Source: Streptomyces sp. NBC_00582
GTDB taxonomy: Bacteria; Actinomycetota; Actinomycetes; Streptomycetales; Streptomycetaceae
Assembly: GCF_036345155.1 (NCBI RefSeq)
Contig: NZ_CP107772.1
Span: 5,890,001 to 5,954,000 of the forward strand
Direction: 5' to 3'
DNA length: 64,000 nt
Position numbers and translations under genes: made by a program. This document shows positions 56,173-64,000 of this stretch, in pieces (positions within the stretch are counted from its first letter, which is position 1; every line of letters starts with the position of its first letter). The notes beneath the pieces are model-generated. The model made no database searches. It was not told the DNA's origin and saw only the letters and a list, made by a program, of their open reading frames with translations.

Positions 56173-57369
56173 ATGGCCACCGAACTGCCCCGCATCATCA
56201 GCGTCGACGACCATGTGATCGAACCCGCGCACCTCTTCGCGACCTGGCTGCCGCAGAAGTACCGCGACCGCGGGCCGCAGCCCCTCACCGCCGGGATCGG
56301 CGAGCTGGCCTACGTCGCCGGGAAGTACCAGATCACCATGGACCCCGACGGCCAGCCCACCGACTGGTGGATCTACGAGGACCTGAAGTTCCCGTACAAG
56401 CGCAACATCGCCGCCGTCGGCTTCGACCGGGACGAGATGACCCTGGAGGGCATCACCCGCGAGGAGATGCGGCGCGGCTGCTGGGACCCGAAGGCCCGGC
56501 TCGAGGACATGGACCTCAACCACGTCGAGGCCTCCCTGTGCTTCCCGTCCTTCCCGCGCTTCTGCGGACAGACCTTCGCCGAGGCGCACGACAAGGAGGT
56601 CGCGCACGCGTGCGTGCGTGCCTACAACGACTGGATGGTCGAGGAGTGGTGCGGCGACAGCGGCGGCCGCCTCATCCCGCTCTGCCTGATCCCGCTGTGG
56701 GACATCGACCTGGCCGTCGCCGAGATCCGGCGCAACGCCGCCCGCGGGGTGCGCGCGGTCACCTTCTCCGAGATCCCCACCCACCTCGGGCTGCCGTCCA
56801 TCCACTCCGGCCACTGGGACCCGTTCTTCGCCGTGTGCGAGGAGACCGGGACGGTCGTCAACATGCACATCGGCTCGTCCTCGCAGATGCCGGCCGCGTC
56901 CCCGGACGCGCCCCCCGCCGTCCAGGCGTCCCTGTCGTTCAACAACGCGATGGCCTCGATGATGGACTACCTGTTCAGCGGGGTCCTGGTGAAGTTCCCG
57001 ACGCTCAAACTGGCCTACTCCGAGGGCCAGATGGGCTGGATCCCGTACGCCCTGGAGCGCGCCGACGACGTCTGGGAGGAGCACCGGGCCTGGGGCGGGG
57101 TGCGCGACCTGATCCCCGAACCGCCCTCGAATTACTACTACCGGCAGATGTACTGCTGCTTCTTCCGCGACAAGCACGGGGTGGCCTCCCTGGATGTCGT
57201 CGGCCGCGACAACGCCACCTTCGAGACCGACTACCCCCACGTCGACTCGACCTTCCCGCACACCAGGGAGGTCGCCCTCGACCACGTTCAGGGCCTCGAC
57301 GACGAGACGGTCTACAAGCTGATGCGGGGCAACGCGATCCGCATGCTCGACCTGGACTTCGACAAGTGA
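56173..57369 (+). CDS. Amidohydrolase-family protein (ACMSD/LigW-like)
   Basis: A 398-residue TIM-barrel metal-dependent hydrolase or decarboxylase of the amidohydrolase-2 group. It starts with ISVDDHVIEPAHLF, where the usual HxH is replaced by DxH. It contains NMHIGSSSQMP and ends with FETDYPHVDSTFPHTREVAL, whose Asp is the expected metal ligand. Members cleave or decarboxylate ring-derived acids. The next gene overlaps by one base (TGATG). GGAGGGG precedes the ATG. Confidence 0.9.
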   Translation: MATELPRIISVDDHVIEPAHLFATWLPQKYRDRGPQPLTAGIGELAYVAGKYQITMDPDGQPTDWWIYEDLKFPYKRNIAAVGFDRDEMTLEGITREEMRRGCWDPKARLEDMDLNHVEASLCFPSFPRFCGQTFAEAHDKEVAHACVRAYNDWMVEEWCGDSGGRLIPLCLIPLWDIDLAVAEIRRNAARGVRAVTFSEIPTHLGLPSIHSGHWDPFFAVCEETGTVVNMHIGSSSQMPAASPDAPPAVQASLSFNNAMASMMDYLFSGVLVKFPTLKLAYSEGQMGWIPYALERADDVWEEHRAWGGVRDLIPEPPSNYYYRQMYCCFFRDKHGVASLDVVGRDNATFETDYPHVDSTFPHTREVALDHVQGLDDETVYKLMRGNAIRMLDLDFDK

Positions 57370-58499
57370 TGGACCTGTCCTACTCGCCCGAGGAGGAGGA
57401 CTTCCGCGCCCGGCTGCGGGACTGGCTCGGCAAGGCGCTGCCCGCCCTCCCGCCGAAGCCGTCCCCCGACGACTGGCCGGGCCGCCGCGCCTGGGACCTC
57501 GGGTGGCAGCGCATGCTGTACGACGCCGGGTACGCGCACGTGCACTGGGACGCCGAGCCGACGACCCGGCTGATCTTCCTGGAGGAGACGGAGAAGGCCG
57601 GCGCGCCCTATGTGGGCGCCAACTTCGTCGGACTGCTGCACGCGGGGCCGACGATCGCCGCCGAGGGCACGGACGCCCAGCGCGCGCGCTGGCTGGAGCC
57701 GATCCTGCGCGGCGAGGAGGTCTGGTGCCAGGGCTTCAGCGAACCCGACGCCGGCTCCGACCTCGCGGCGCTGCGCACCCGCGCGTGGCGCGACGGGGAC
57801 GACTACGTGGTGAGCGGGTCCAAGATCTGGACCTCGCACGCCGAAGTCGCCGACTGGTGCGAACTGTTGGTGCGGACCGATCCCACGGCGGCGAAACACC
57901 GGGGCATCACCTGGCTGGCCATGCCCATGGACGCCCCCGGGATCACCGTACGGCCGCTGCGGACGCTCGCCGGGTCCGCCGAGTTCGCCGAGGTGTTCCT
58001 CGACGAGGTACGGGTGCCGGCGGCCCACCGCGTCGGCGAGGAGAACGACGGCTGGCGGGTCACCATGGTCACGCTGTCCTTCGAGCGCGGCACCGCGTTC
58101 GTCGGCGAGGTCGTCGCCTGCCGGCGCGTCCTCGGCGAACTGGCCCGCGCGGCCCATGCCGACGGCCGCTGGGACGACCCCGTCCTGCGGCGCCGGCTGG
58201 CCCTGCTGGAGGCCGAGTTCCGGGCGCTGTGGCGGCTGACGCAGTGGAACGTGAGCGAGGCCTCGGCCGGCGGGGTGCCCGGCGTCGGGGGTTCGATCTT
58301 CAAACTGAGGTATTCGCACGCCCGTCAGGAGCTGTACGACACCGCCGCCGACGTCCTGGGCGACGCGGCCCTCGACCTCGACCGGCCCTGGGTGCTCGAC
58401 CGGCTCTCCTCGCTGTCGTACACCATCGCGGCCGGCACCTCCCAGATCCAGCGCACCATCGTGGCGGAACGGATCCTCGGGCTGCCGAAGGGGCGGTGA
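57369..58499 (+). CDS. Acyl-CoA dehydrogenase, larger subunit of a pair
   Basis: A 376-residue FAD-dependent acyl-CoA dehydrogenase. Signatures are WCQGFSEPDAGSDLAALRTR, SGSKIWTSHAEVADWCELLV, a middle beta domain, and the C-terminal LSYTIAAGTSQIQRTIVAER with ILGLP. It is translationally coupled to the amidohydrolase and followed 47 bases later by a second, shorter dehydrogenase. Such adjacent long/short pairs form alpha2-beta2 enzymes in actinobacterial steroid side-chain breakdown. Confidence 0.9.
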   Translation: MDLSYSPEEEDFRARLRDWLGKALPALPPKPSPDDWPGRRAWDLGWQRMLYDAGYAHVHWDAEPTTRLIFLEETEKAGAPYVGANFVGLLHAGPTIAAEGTDAQRARWLEPILRGEEVWCQGFSEPDAGSDLAALRTRAWRDGDDYVVSGSKIWTSHAEVADWCELLVRTDPTAAKHRGITWLAMPMDAPGITVRPLRTLAGSAEFAEVFLDEVRVPAAHRVGEENDGWRVTMVTLSFERGTAFVGEVVACRRVLGELARAAHADGRWDDPVLRRRLALLEAEFRALWRLTQWNVSEASAGGVPGVGGSIFKLRYSHARQELYDTAADVLGDAALDLDRPWVLDRLSSLSYTIAAGTSQIQRTIVAERILGLPKGR

Positions 58500-58546
58500 G
58501 CGGTGAGCTTCTGCTTGCGCGGCCGAAAGGGTGGTGAGACGTCCCC

Positions 58547-59446
58547 GTGCGTTTTCGACTGACGGACGACCAGCGGGCGTTGCGGCAAGGGGTACGGGAC
58601 CTGCTCGCCCGGCGCTTCGACCGGGACGCGCTGCGGGCCGCCGTGGAGCGGCCCGGGCTCGACCGGGCGCTGTGGCGGGAGCTGGGCGCCGCCGGCTTCT
58701 TCGCGCTGCGGCTGCCGGAGGCGGCGGGCGGGGTCGGACTGGGCCTGCCGGAGGCCGTGTTGGCCTTCGAGGAGGCGGGCCGGGCCCTCCTGCCGGGCCC
58801 CCTGGCCGCCACCCACCTCGCGGCGGGCCGGGTGCCCGGGGCGGCCGAGGGGGAGACCGTGGTGACGGCCGTGGACCCCGGCGGGCTGGTGGAGTGGCTG
58901 GCGGAGGCGGACGTGGTGGAGGGGGACGCCACGGGTGCCGTGTCGCTGCGGTCGGTGGATCCGTTGACGCCGCTGCACCGGACGGCGGGCGGTTCCGGGC
59001 AGCCGGCGGCCGATCACGTCGCCGACCCCGTCGCGGTCCTCCTCACCGCCGCCGAGCAGCTCGGCACCGCCACGCGCGCGTGCGAGCTGGCCGTGCAACA
59101 CGCGCGGGCGCGCGAACAGTTCGGGCAGCCGATCGGTGCCTTCCAGGCCGTCAAACATCTGTGCGCGGAGCTGCTGGTGCGGGTCGAGGTGGCCCGTGCG
59201 GCGGTCTACGCGGCCGCCGTCACCGCCGATCCGGGTGACATCGCCGCCGCCCGCCTCCTCGCGGACGAGGCCGCCGTACGCGGCGCGCGCGACTGTCTCC
59301 AGGTGCACGGCGGCATGGGGTTCACCTGGGAGGCGGACGTCCATCTGCTGCTGAAACGCGCCTGGGTGCGCACCCGGCGTGCGGGAGGTGGTACGGAGAG
59401 TGAGGAACTGCTCGCGCGGGAACTGCTGACCGCTGCGGGCCGGTAG
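58547..59446 (+). CDS. Acyl-CoA dehydrogenase, shorter subunit
   Basis: A 299-residue member of the family, some 80 residues shorter than usual. The N-terminal helical domain is present (RLTDDQRALRQGVRDLLARR) and so is the C-terminal domain (ARAREQFGQPIGAFQAVKHL, QVHGGMGFTWEADVHLLLKR). The middle beta domain that normally holds the FAD and substrate loops is reduced to about residues 90-150. This shape fits the partner subunit of heteromeric dehydrogenases. Last gene of its operon. Confidence 0.87.
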   Translation: MRFRLTDDQRALRQGVRDLLARRFDRDALRAAVERPGLDRALWRELGAAGFFALRLPEAAGGVGLGLPEAVLAFEEAGRALLPGPLAATHLAAGRVPGAAEGETVVTAVDPGGLVEWLAEADVVEGDATGAVSLRSVDPLTPLHRTAGGSGQPAADHVADPVAVLLTAAEQLGTATRACELAVQHARAREQFGQPIGAFQAVKHLCAELLVRVEVARAAVYAAAVTADPGDIAAARLLADEAAVRGARDCLQVHGGMGFTWEADVHLLLKRAWVRTRRAGGGTESEELLARELLTAAGR

Positions 59447-59981
59447 CGCCGCTGCCTGCGCCGATGACATGAGCGTGGCTCGGACTGCCGTACGGGTGTC
59501 GCGGATTGTGGCAATCCGGGTTCACGGAGCGTTGATACCGGGTTGTGTCCGATGCGTGACCCGTCACGGCCCGGAGTCGACCGGCCCCTCCGGTACCTTC
59601 TGTGGGATGCGAGTGGTTCCGAGCACGAGCCATGCCGGTGGTGCCCCTGGGGCGGTGCCGAAACCGGCGGTGCATGCCGCTGCTCGCAGGGCGGACGGGC
59701 GTCAGGCCCCCGCCTGTTCGACTCCCTGGCGCGGGCGTCGCACAGTATGCCGCACGGGTACTCCTTCGCGCTGGAATATGCCCGAAGCGCTTGTTGAGGT
59801 GACTGTACGTCAACCAAGCTGTCTCGTAAGGGATTCACGTTCCGTCACGCTGCCTCTGGCCGTTGTTCTGGCCATGCAGAAAATGGCTACGATCGTGGCC
59901 CCCGTCGTCATGGTGCCCGCGCGACTCGCGTGGCTCGCGTGGCGCACGGCCATGTGTCCGCCGGTTCGGATGGTGTGAGCG
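59447..59981. other. Mostly gene-free stretch with one small hydrophobic ORF
   Basis: No recognised gene. An ORF at 59799-59978 (59 codons from GTG; inner ATG at 59875) would encode a hydrophobic peptide containing VTLPLAVVLAMQKMATIVAP. It ends three bases before the ATP-binding protein gene and may be translated with it, but its codon use is ordinary rather than convincing. Near its start TTGTTGA/TCAACCAA (59791-59817) forms a loose inverted repeat that may mark a promoter. Confidence 0.4.
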
Positions 59982-60569
59982 GTGCAGGTGCTTCAAGTGC
60001 AACTGGAGATCCGGCCCGACCCCGCAGAGGTGGGGCGCGCCCGGAGGTGGGCCCGTTCGCGCCTTGCCGGGTGCGGCATAGGGGATGACGAACCGCTCGC
60101 CGAGACGTTGATCCTGCTCGTCTCCGAACTGGTCACCAACGCCGTGGTGCACACCGGCCGTCCGGCCGTGGTGCGGCTGTCGCTGCCGGGCGGCGGCCGC
60201 GGCGCCGCGGCCGGGGCGGCCACCGTCCGGCTGGAGGTGGCGGACACCAGCGACCGTGCCCCCGTGCCCCGCTGTGTGGGCGACGACGCCACCGGTGGCC
60301 GGGGCCTCGCCCTCGTCGACTGCCTCGCGGACCGCTGGGGCTGGAGCGTCGAGGGCGGCGGCAAGCGCATCTGGTGCGAACTCGACCGCTGTGAGCGGCC
60401 CGCAGAGGGCGCGGCGGACGGCGAGAGCAGGGGCGAGCGCGGAGCCCTGGCGGGCGGCCTGGAGGTCACGGCCTACCCGGAGCCCGTGTATCCGAAGCCT
60501 CCCGTGTACCCGAAGCCGCCGGTCCGTCCGCAGCCCGCGTACGAGGGACGCGCGTTCGAGGCGGTGTGA
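59982..60569 (+). CDS. HATPase_c-type ATP-binding regulatory protein (anti-sigma kinase-like)
   Basis: A 195-residue protein of the GHKL ATPase fold as in RsbW/SpoIIAB. The N box is LLVSELVTNAVVHTG; the G1 box is VEVADTSDRAP in variant form (LEVADTSDRAP); the G2 box is GGRGLALVDCLADRWGW. Streptomyces has dozens of such single-domain kinases or anti-sigma factors. The C-terminal tail has a short YPKPPVYPKPP repeat. It may act on a STAS protein such as that at 53057, but no pairing is shown. A GTG at 59988 is an alternative start. Confidence 0.85.
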   Translation: MQVLQVQLEIRPDPAEVGRARRWARSRLAGCGIGDDEPLAETLILLVSELVTNAVVHTGRPAVVRLSLPGGGRGAAAGAATVRLEVADTSDRAPVPRCVGDDATGGRGLALVDCLADRWGWSVEGGGKRIWCELDRCERPAEGAADGESRGERGALAGGLEVTAYPEPVYPKPPVYPKPPVRPQPAYEGRAFEAV

Positions 60570-60826
60570 GTGCCGGGCGATCGGCCGACGGTCCGCGGTG
60601 CACGGGTGGAGAAAGCGCTGTCGCCCTGAGTCGGCGCGGTCTCGGTGCGCCGGGATGTGCTTCCGTGTGCGCCCGCTGCAAATAGGGCGTAAGTAACAAA
60701 TCTCCTGCCAGGTGTTGACGTGACGTGTCCGTTTGATCACGCTTGTGGTCAGCGATTCGCCGCGAGGGGACGGCGAGGGCTTCGGTGACCGCGGCCCTTG
60801 TCGAGTGCGGATCGTGATTCGGCGTC

Positions 60827-60942
60827 GAGTCCCTCAGGGCCGGAGGGGGAGCCGGGGAGGGCACGCCGAGTCGGATGGCGGCGCGCGGTGCCGTGCTCGG
60901 GGCGGGCAGCGGCGCGCCGCCATCGGACCTCTTGAGGGACTC
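60827..60942. terminator. Large compound inverted repeat between convergent genes
   Basis: The outer arms GAGTCCCTCA (60827-60836) and TGAGGGACTC (60933-60942) match perfectly. The inner arms 60870-60886 and 60912-60928 match at 16 of 17 bases (GTCGGATGGCGGCGCGC against its complement). The right outer arm overlaps the stop codon of the cyclase gene. It probably terminates both convergent genes, but it is much larger than the other terminators here. The rest of 60570-60826 shows nothing. Confidence 0.7.
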
Positions 60943-61867
60943 AGAGCACGGCCACGGGGGCCACCGGGGTTCCCGTCCCGCCGACGAACGGCTCCGGCAT
61001 CGCCGACAGCAGGAACGCGTACCGGCCCTCTTCTCCACAGGCTGTGGACAACTCTTCGAGATTCCAGTTCTGGCCCTGCAGCATCCCCATCTCCATCAGA
61101 TCGAGGGCGTGCACGGGCAGCCACAGGTCCTCGATCTCCGGCGGGAAGATCTCGAAGGTCATCGTGTCGTTGGCGACGGCCGCCACATCGCGCGCGTGGA
61201 ACCACTCGGGCGTGCGCACCGACAGCCCCGGCGACGGGAACGCGTACGCGTGCTTGTCGCCGGACAGATAGAGCCGGACCTGCCCGGTCCGTACGAGCAC
61301 GATGTCGCCGGCCCGCACGCGCGTGCCCGCCAGTTCCTCCGCCGCCTCCAGGTCCTCCGGGGTGACCGGGTGTCCGCCCTCCAGCCGGTCGACGCCACGC
61401 GCGCGTGCCACGTCCAGCAGCACCCCGCGCGAGACGAGGTGCCGCACCTTGTCGATCCCGCTGAACTCGGCACCCGCGTGCGCGGTGATGCCGGACGCCG
61501 GGCGGCCGTTGTAGATCTTGCCCGAGTGCGAGACATGGGTCAGCGCGTCCCAGTGGGTGGCCGCCTGCAGGCCCATCGTCACGGCGTCGTCGCTGCACGC
61601 GACCGTGCCGGGCCCGAAGATCTCCTGGTTGATCTGCACCATGGTGTGCATCGGGTTGACCCGCCCCGGGATCATCCCGGTCTGCACCCCGTCCTCGCGC
61701 AGGGGGAGGGCCAGCGGCACCCGGCGCCCCGAGCGGATCTCGGCGGCCGCGCCGCGCACCACCTCGTCGGTGATCAGGTTGAGCGTGCCGATCTCGTCGG
61801 CCGCCCCCCAGCGCCCCCAGTTGTTGACGCGCTTGGCGATGTCGTGGAACTCCTCCGGCAGTGCCAT
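60941..61867 (-). CDS. Cyclase-family protein (kynurenine-formamidase-like hydrolase)
   Basis: A 308-residue metal-dependent hydrolase of the cyclase family. The zinc-binding signature is HWDALTHVSHSGKIYNG (HxDxxxH). Other family parts are WGAADEIGTLNLITDEVV, GDIVLVRTGQVRLYLSG and WFHARDVAAVANDTMTFE. Members hydrolyse cyclic or amide bonds in ring-cleavage products. It is divergent from the SDR gene across the second operator region. GGGGAGG precedes the ATG. Confidence 0.9.
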   Translation of the reverse strand: MALPEEFHDIAKRVNNWGRWGAADEIGTLNLITDEVVRGAAAEIRSGRRVPLALPLREDGVQTGMIPGRVNPMHTMVQINQEIFGPGTVACSDDAVTMGLQAATHWDALTHVSHSGKIYNGRPASGITAHAGAEFSGIDKVRHLVSRGVLLDVARARGVDRLEGGHPVTPEDLEAAEELAGTRVRAGDIVLVRTGQVRLYLSGDKHAYAFPSPGLSVRTPEWFHARDVAAVANDTMTFEIFPPEIEDLWLPVHALDLMEMGMLQGQNWNLEELSTACGEEGRYAFLLSAMPEPFVGGTGTPVAPVAVL

Positions 61868-61914
61868 CCGGTGCCTCCCCGGGGCTTGTCCTCGCCCGTC
61901 CGGCGGGACATAAA

Positions 61915-61933
61915 ATCTAACGGACCGTCAGAT
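61915..61933. promoter_or_regulatory. Operator-like palindrome B1
   Basis: ATCTAACGGACCGTCAGAT is symmetrical about a central A at all but one base pair. It lies 48 bases before the cyclase start and 55 before the SDR start. It matches A2 at 56128-56146 at 15 of 19 positions. Confidence 0.72.
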
Positions 61934-61948
61934 ACGTTCTTCTGAAGC

Positions 61949-61967
61949 ATCTAACCGTCCGTCGGAA
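61949..61967. promoter_or_regulatory. Operator-like palindrome B2 (degenerate)
   Basis: ATCTAACCGTCCGTCGGAA is a weaker relative of B1 (ATCTAAC and CCGTC shared, same 19-base length), centred 34 bases away and 21 bases before the SDR start. Confidence 0.5.
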
Positions 61968-61987
61968 AACGCGGGAAGGGGCCGGGC

Positions 61988-62902
61988 GTGGGGAACTTCT
62001 TGACCGGCAAGGTCGTCGCCGTCACAGGAGCGGGGCGGGGCATCGGACGGGCGGTGGCGCTCGCGGCGGCGGCCGAGGGCGCCCTGGTCGTCGTCAACGA
62101 CTACGGGGTGGGCGTGGACGGCGCGTCGCCCACGAGCGAGGTCGCCGAGGCCGTCGTCAAGGAGATCGAGGCGGCCGGCGGCCAGGCCGTCGCGGTCGCC
62201 GACGACATCTCCACGATGGCGGGCGGACAGCGGGTCGTGGACACCGCCCTGGAGGCGTACGGGCGGCTCGACGGGGTCGTCTGCGTGGCCGGGATCCTGC
62301 GGGAGCGGATGCTGTTCAACATGTCCGAGGAGGAGTGGGACCCGGTGGTCGCCACCCACCTCAAGGGCACCTTCACGGTCTTCCGGGCCGCCTCCGCCGT
62401 CATGCGCCGGCAGGGATCGGGCACGCTGATCGGCTTCACCAGCGGCAACCACCAGGGGTCCGTCTCGCAGGCCAACTACAGCGCGGCGAAGGGCGGGATC
62501 ATCTCGCTGGTGCGGAGCGCCGCGCTGGGCCTGCACAAGTACGGCGTGACCGCCAACGCGGTCGCGCCGGTCGCACGGACGCGGATGTCGGCGGGCGTGC
62601 CGATGGAGCTGGCGGAGATCGGGGAGCCGGAGGATGTCGCCGCGATGGTGATTTTCCTCTTGTCGGACCGCTCGCGGGAGCTTGGGATAACCGGACAGGT
62701 CTACACCGTCGCCGGTGCGAAGATCGCTGTGTGGGCGCAGCCGCGGGAGCTGCGGGCCGCGTATGCCGAGGGGGGTTCCTGGACGCCGTCGCGGATCGCG
62801 GAGGCGCTGCCGGGGTCGGTGGGGGTGGATCCGATGCCGATGCTGGAGCGGCTGGAGGAGATGCGGCGGGCCGCGGCGGAGGGGGCGCGGCCCAACGGGT
62901 GA
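61988..62902 (+). CDS. Short-chain dehydrogenase/reductase
   Basis: A 304-residue NAD(P)-dependent oxidoreductase. The nucleotide-binding motif is VTGAGRGIGRAVALAAAAEG; the catalytic residues are Ser in GFTSGNHQGSVSQ and Tyr/Lys in ANYSAAKGG. The C-terminal 55 residues extend beyond a normal SDR (about 250), as in hydroxysteroid- and peroxisomal-type hydroxyacyl-CoA dehydrogenases. The insert VNDYGVGVDGASPTSEVAE also fits that group. A likely step is oxidation of a 3-hydroxyacyl-CoA. Confidence 0.9.
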   Translation: MGNFLTGKVVAVTGAGRGIGRAVALAAAAEGALVVVNDYGVGVDGASPTSEVAEAVVKEIEAAGGQAVAVADDISTMAGGQRVVDTALEAYGRLDGVVCVAGILRERMLFNMSEEEWDPVVATHLKGTFTVFRAASAVMRRQGSGTLIGFTSGNHQGSVSQANYSAAKGGIISLVRSAALGLHKYGVTANAVAPVARTRMSAGVPMELAEIGEPEDVAAMVIFLLSDRSRELGITGQVYTVAGAKIAVWAQPRELRAAYAEGGSWTPSRIAEALPGSVGVDPMPMLERLEEMRRAAAEGARPNG

Positions 62903-62911
62903 GTGTCGGTT

Positions 62912-62967
62912 CGATCGGCGGGTGCGGGTGCGTCGTGGCTGGTCGCGCAGTTCCCCGCGCCCCCTGA
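62912..62967 (-). repeat. Interspersed GC-rich element, copy 6
   Basis: On the minus strand this reads GGGGAACTGCGCGACCAGCC and then CACGACGCACCCGCACCCGC, the fullest version of the element. It lies between the SDR and the acyl-CoA dehydrogenase genes, within their presumed operon. Confidence 0.75.
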
Positions 62968-63002
62968 GGGGGTGACGGGTGACGTTTCTCGAGGAGGTGC
63001 AC

Positions 63003-64000
63003 GTGGATTTCGGGTTTGATCCGGCCGACGACGACTTTCGTGCCGAAGCTCGTGCCTGGCTCGACGAGCATGTGCCGGGGGTTTCCGACCGGCGTGGATG
63101 GGAGCGCACACTCGGTGCCGACGGGTGGATCGGGCTCGGGTGGAGCGAGGGCGGGTTCGGCAATCGGACCGCGAGTCTCACCCAGCAGGTCGCCTGGGCC
63201 GAGGAGTACACCCGCTCGGGTGCCCCGCCCCGGTCGGGGCACATCGGGGAGAACCTGCTCGCGCCCACGCTCCTCGCCCATGGCACCCCGGAGCAGAGGT
63301 CCCGCTTCCTGCCGCCCGTCGCCGCCGGCGCCGAGCTCTGGTGCCAGGGGTACAGCGAGCCGGGCGCCGGCTCCGACCTCGCCGGAGTGCGGACGCGTGC
63401 GGAAGCCGACGAGGGCGGGCGGACGTACCGCGTCACCGGGCAGAAGATCTGGACCTCCCTGGCGCACGAGGCCGACTGGTGTTTCGTCCTCGCCCGTACC
63501 GATCCCGGCTCGTCCCGTCATCACGGGCTGTCGTTCCTCCTCGTGCCCATGGACCAGCCGGGCCGCATCGAGGTGCGGCCGATCCGGCAGCTCACCGGCA
63601 CCAGCGAGTTCAACGAGGTCTTCTTCGACGGGGCACAGGCCCGTGCCGAGCATGTCGTCGGAGCCGCGGGCGACGGCTGGCGGGTCGCGATGAGCCTCCT
63701 CGGCTTCGAGCGCGGGGTGTCGACGCTCGCCCAGCAGATCGGGTTCGCGGAGGAACTCGGGCGCGTGGTGCGCACGGCGGTCGAGACGGGCGCGGCCGGC
63801 GATCCCCTCGTACGCGACCGGCTGGTGCGGCTGTGGGCGGAGCTGCGCACCATGCGGTGGAACGCGCTGCGGACCCTGGGCGGTTCGGGCGGACCGGGGG
63901 CGCCCAGTGTGGCCAAGCTGCTGTGGGCGGGCTGGCATCAGCGGCTCGGGGAGGCAGCGGTGCAGGTGCGGGGCGCTGCGGCGAGCGCGGGCCCGTCGGA
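63003..64000 (+). CDS. Acyl-CoA dehydrogenase, 3' end outside the window
   Basis: The first 332 residues of an acyl-CoA dehydrogenase; the C-terminus lies beyond the right edge. Visible motifs are WIGLGWSEGGFGNRTASLT, WCQGYSEPGAGSDLAGVRTR (FAD/substrate loop), VTGQKIWTSLAHEADWCFVL and FNEVFFDGAQARAEHVVGAA. GAGGAGG six bases upstream of the GTG at 63003 sets the start; a GTG at 62980 is possible. It shares the operator B region with the SDR and forms a third dehydrogenase of this locus. Confidence 0.9.
   Translation, partial: MDFGFDPADDDFRAEARAWLDEHVPGVSDRRGWERTLGADGWIGLGWSEGGFGNRTASLTQQVAWAEEYTRSGAPPRSGHIGENLLAPTLLAHGTPEQRSRFLPPVAAGAELWCQGYSEPGAGSDLAGVRTRAEADEGGRTYRVTGQKIWTSLAHEADWCFVLARTDPGSSRHHGLSFLLVPMDQPGRIEVRPIRQLTGTSEFNEVFFDGAQARAEHVVGAAGDGWRVAMSLLGFERGVSTLAQQIGFAEELGRVVRTAVETGAAGDPLVRDRLVRLWAELRTMRWNALRTLGGSGGPGAPSVAKLLWAGWHQRLGEAAVQVRGAAASAGPS

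Noticed and set aside
60570..60826. Riboswitch or small RNA in the gap after the ATP-binding protein
   Set aside because: Apart from the inverted repeat further right, no conserved structure or promoter could be recognised.

Overview
The window is chromosomal DNA from a Streptomyces-type actinomycete. It has very high GC, strong G/C third positions, many GTG/TTG starts and GTGA or ATGA-type overlaps between consecutive genes. Diagnostic content includes the DtxR-family iron regulator DmdR1, a CebR-type operator (TGGGAGCGCTCCCA) in front of a GH5-CBM2 cellulase, an actinobacterial SerC, and several Streptomyces-specific hypothetical families. The content and order (gcvH/serC, carboxylase operon, pdxH, citrate synthase, dmdR1) resemble, from memory, the conserved chromosomal core rather than an arm. 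I see no rRNA, tRNA, insertion sequence, CRISPR array or phage genes.

Layout. 1-9 kb: start of a P-type cation ATPase, a purine-type permease, a MarR/MFS pair, a GNAT acetyltransferase, the RNA 2',3'-cyclic phosphodiesterase, an aldo/keto reductase and a secreted tandem SnoaL-like protein. 9-20 kb: secreted or surface proteins, a cellulase under a CebR box, a tripeptidyl-aminopeptidase-like hydrolase, gcvH convergent with serC, and a 984-residue FAD/Fe-S oxidoreductase. 20-31.5 kb: a broken ABC-exporter fragment, an EamA exporter, then a tight eight-gene catabolic operon (TIGR03084, AtuA-like, acyl-CoA carboxylase beta and alpha, acyl-CoA dehydrogenase, CoA ligase, enoyl-CoA hydratase, TetR) headed by a perfect 14-bp palindrome. 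It resembles the acyclic terpene utilisation (Atu) pathway.

31.5-44 kb: a frame-shifted pseudogene, pdxH, a citrate synthase, and an isopenicillin-N-synthase-like dioxygenase. The dioxygenase is preceded by a roughly 450-nt predicted leader carrying two tiny ORFs and a large inverted repeat. Then come a PAS/GAF protein, a SIS protein, dmdR1, a TTA-containing hydrolase that has lost its nucleophile serine, and an ABC exporter. 44-54.6 kb: a helix-turn-helix/TPR-like regulator, a Pro-rich membrane protein, a branched-chain-type binding lipoprotein, purU, an ECF sigma factor with an unusual anti-sigma partner, a STAS anti-anti-sigma protein and an EF-hand protein.

54.5-64 kb: a second acyl-CoA catabolic locus in two parts (CoA ligase / amidohydrolase and two acyl-CoA dehydrogenases; cyclase / SDR and another acyl-CoA dehydrogenase). 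Both divergent promoter regions carry the same 19-bp palindrome type, suggesting one regulon; no matching regulator lies next to either site inside the window. A GC-rich interspersed element (core GCGGGGAACTGCGCGA) recurs in at least six intergenic places.
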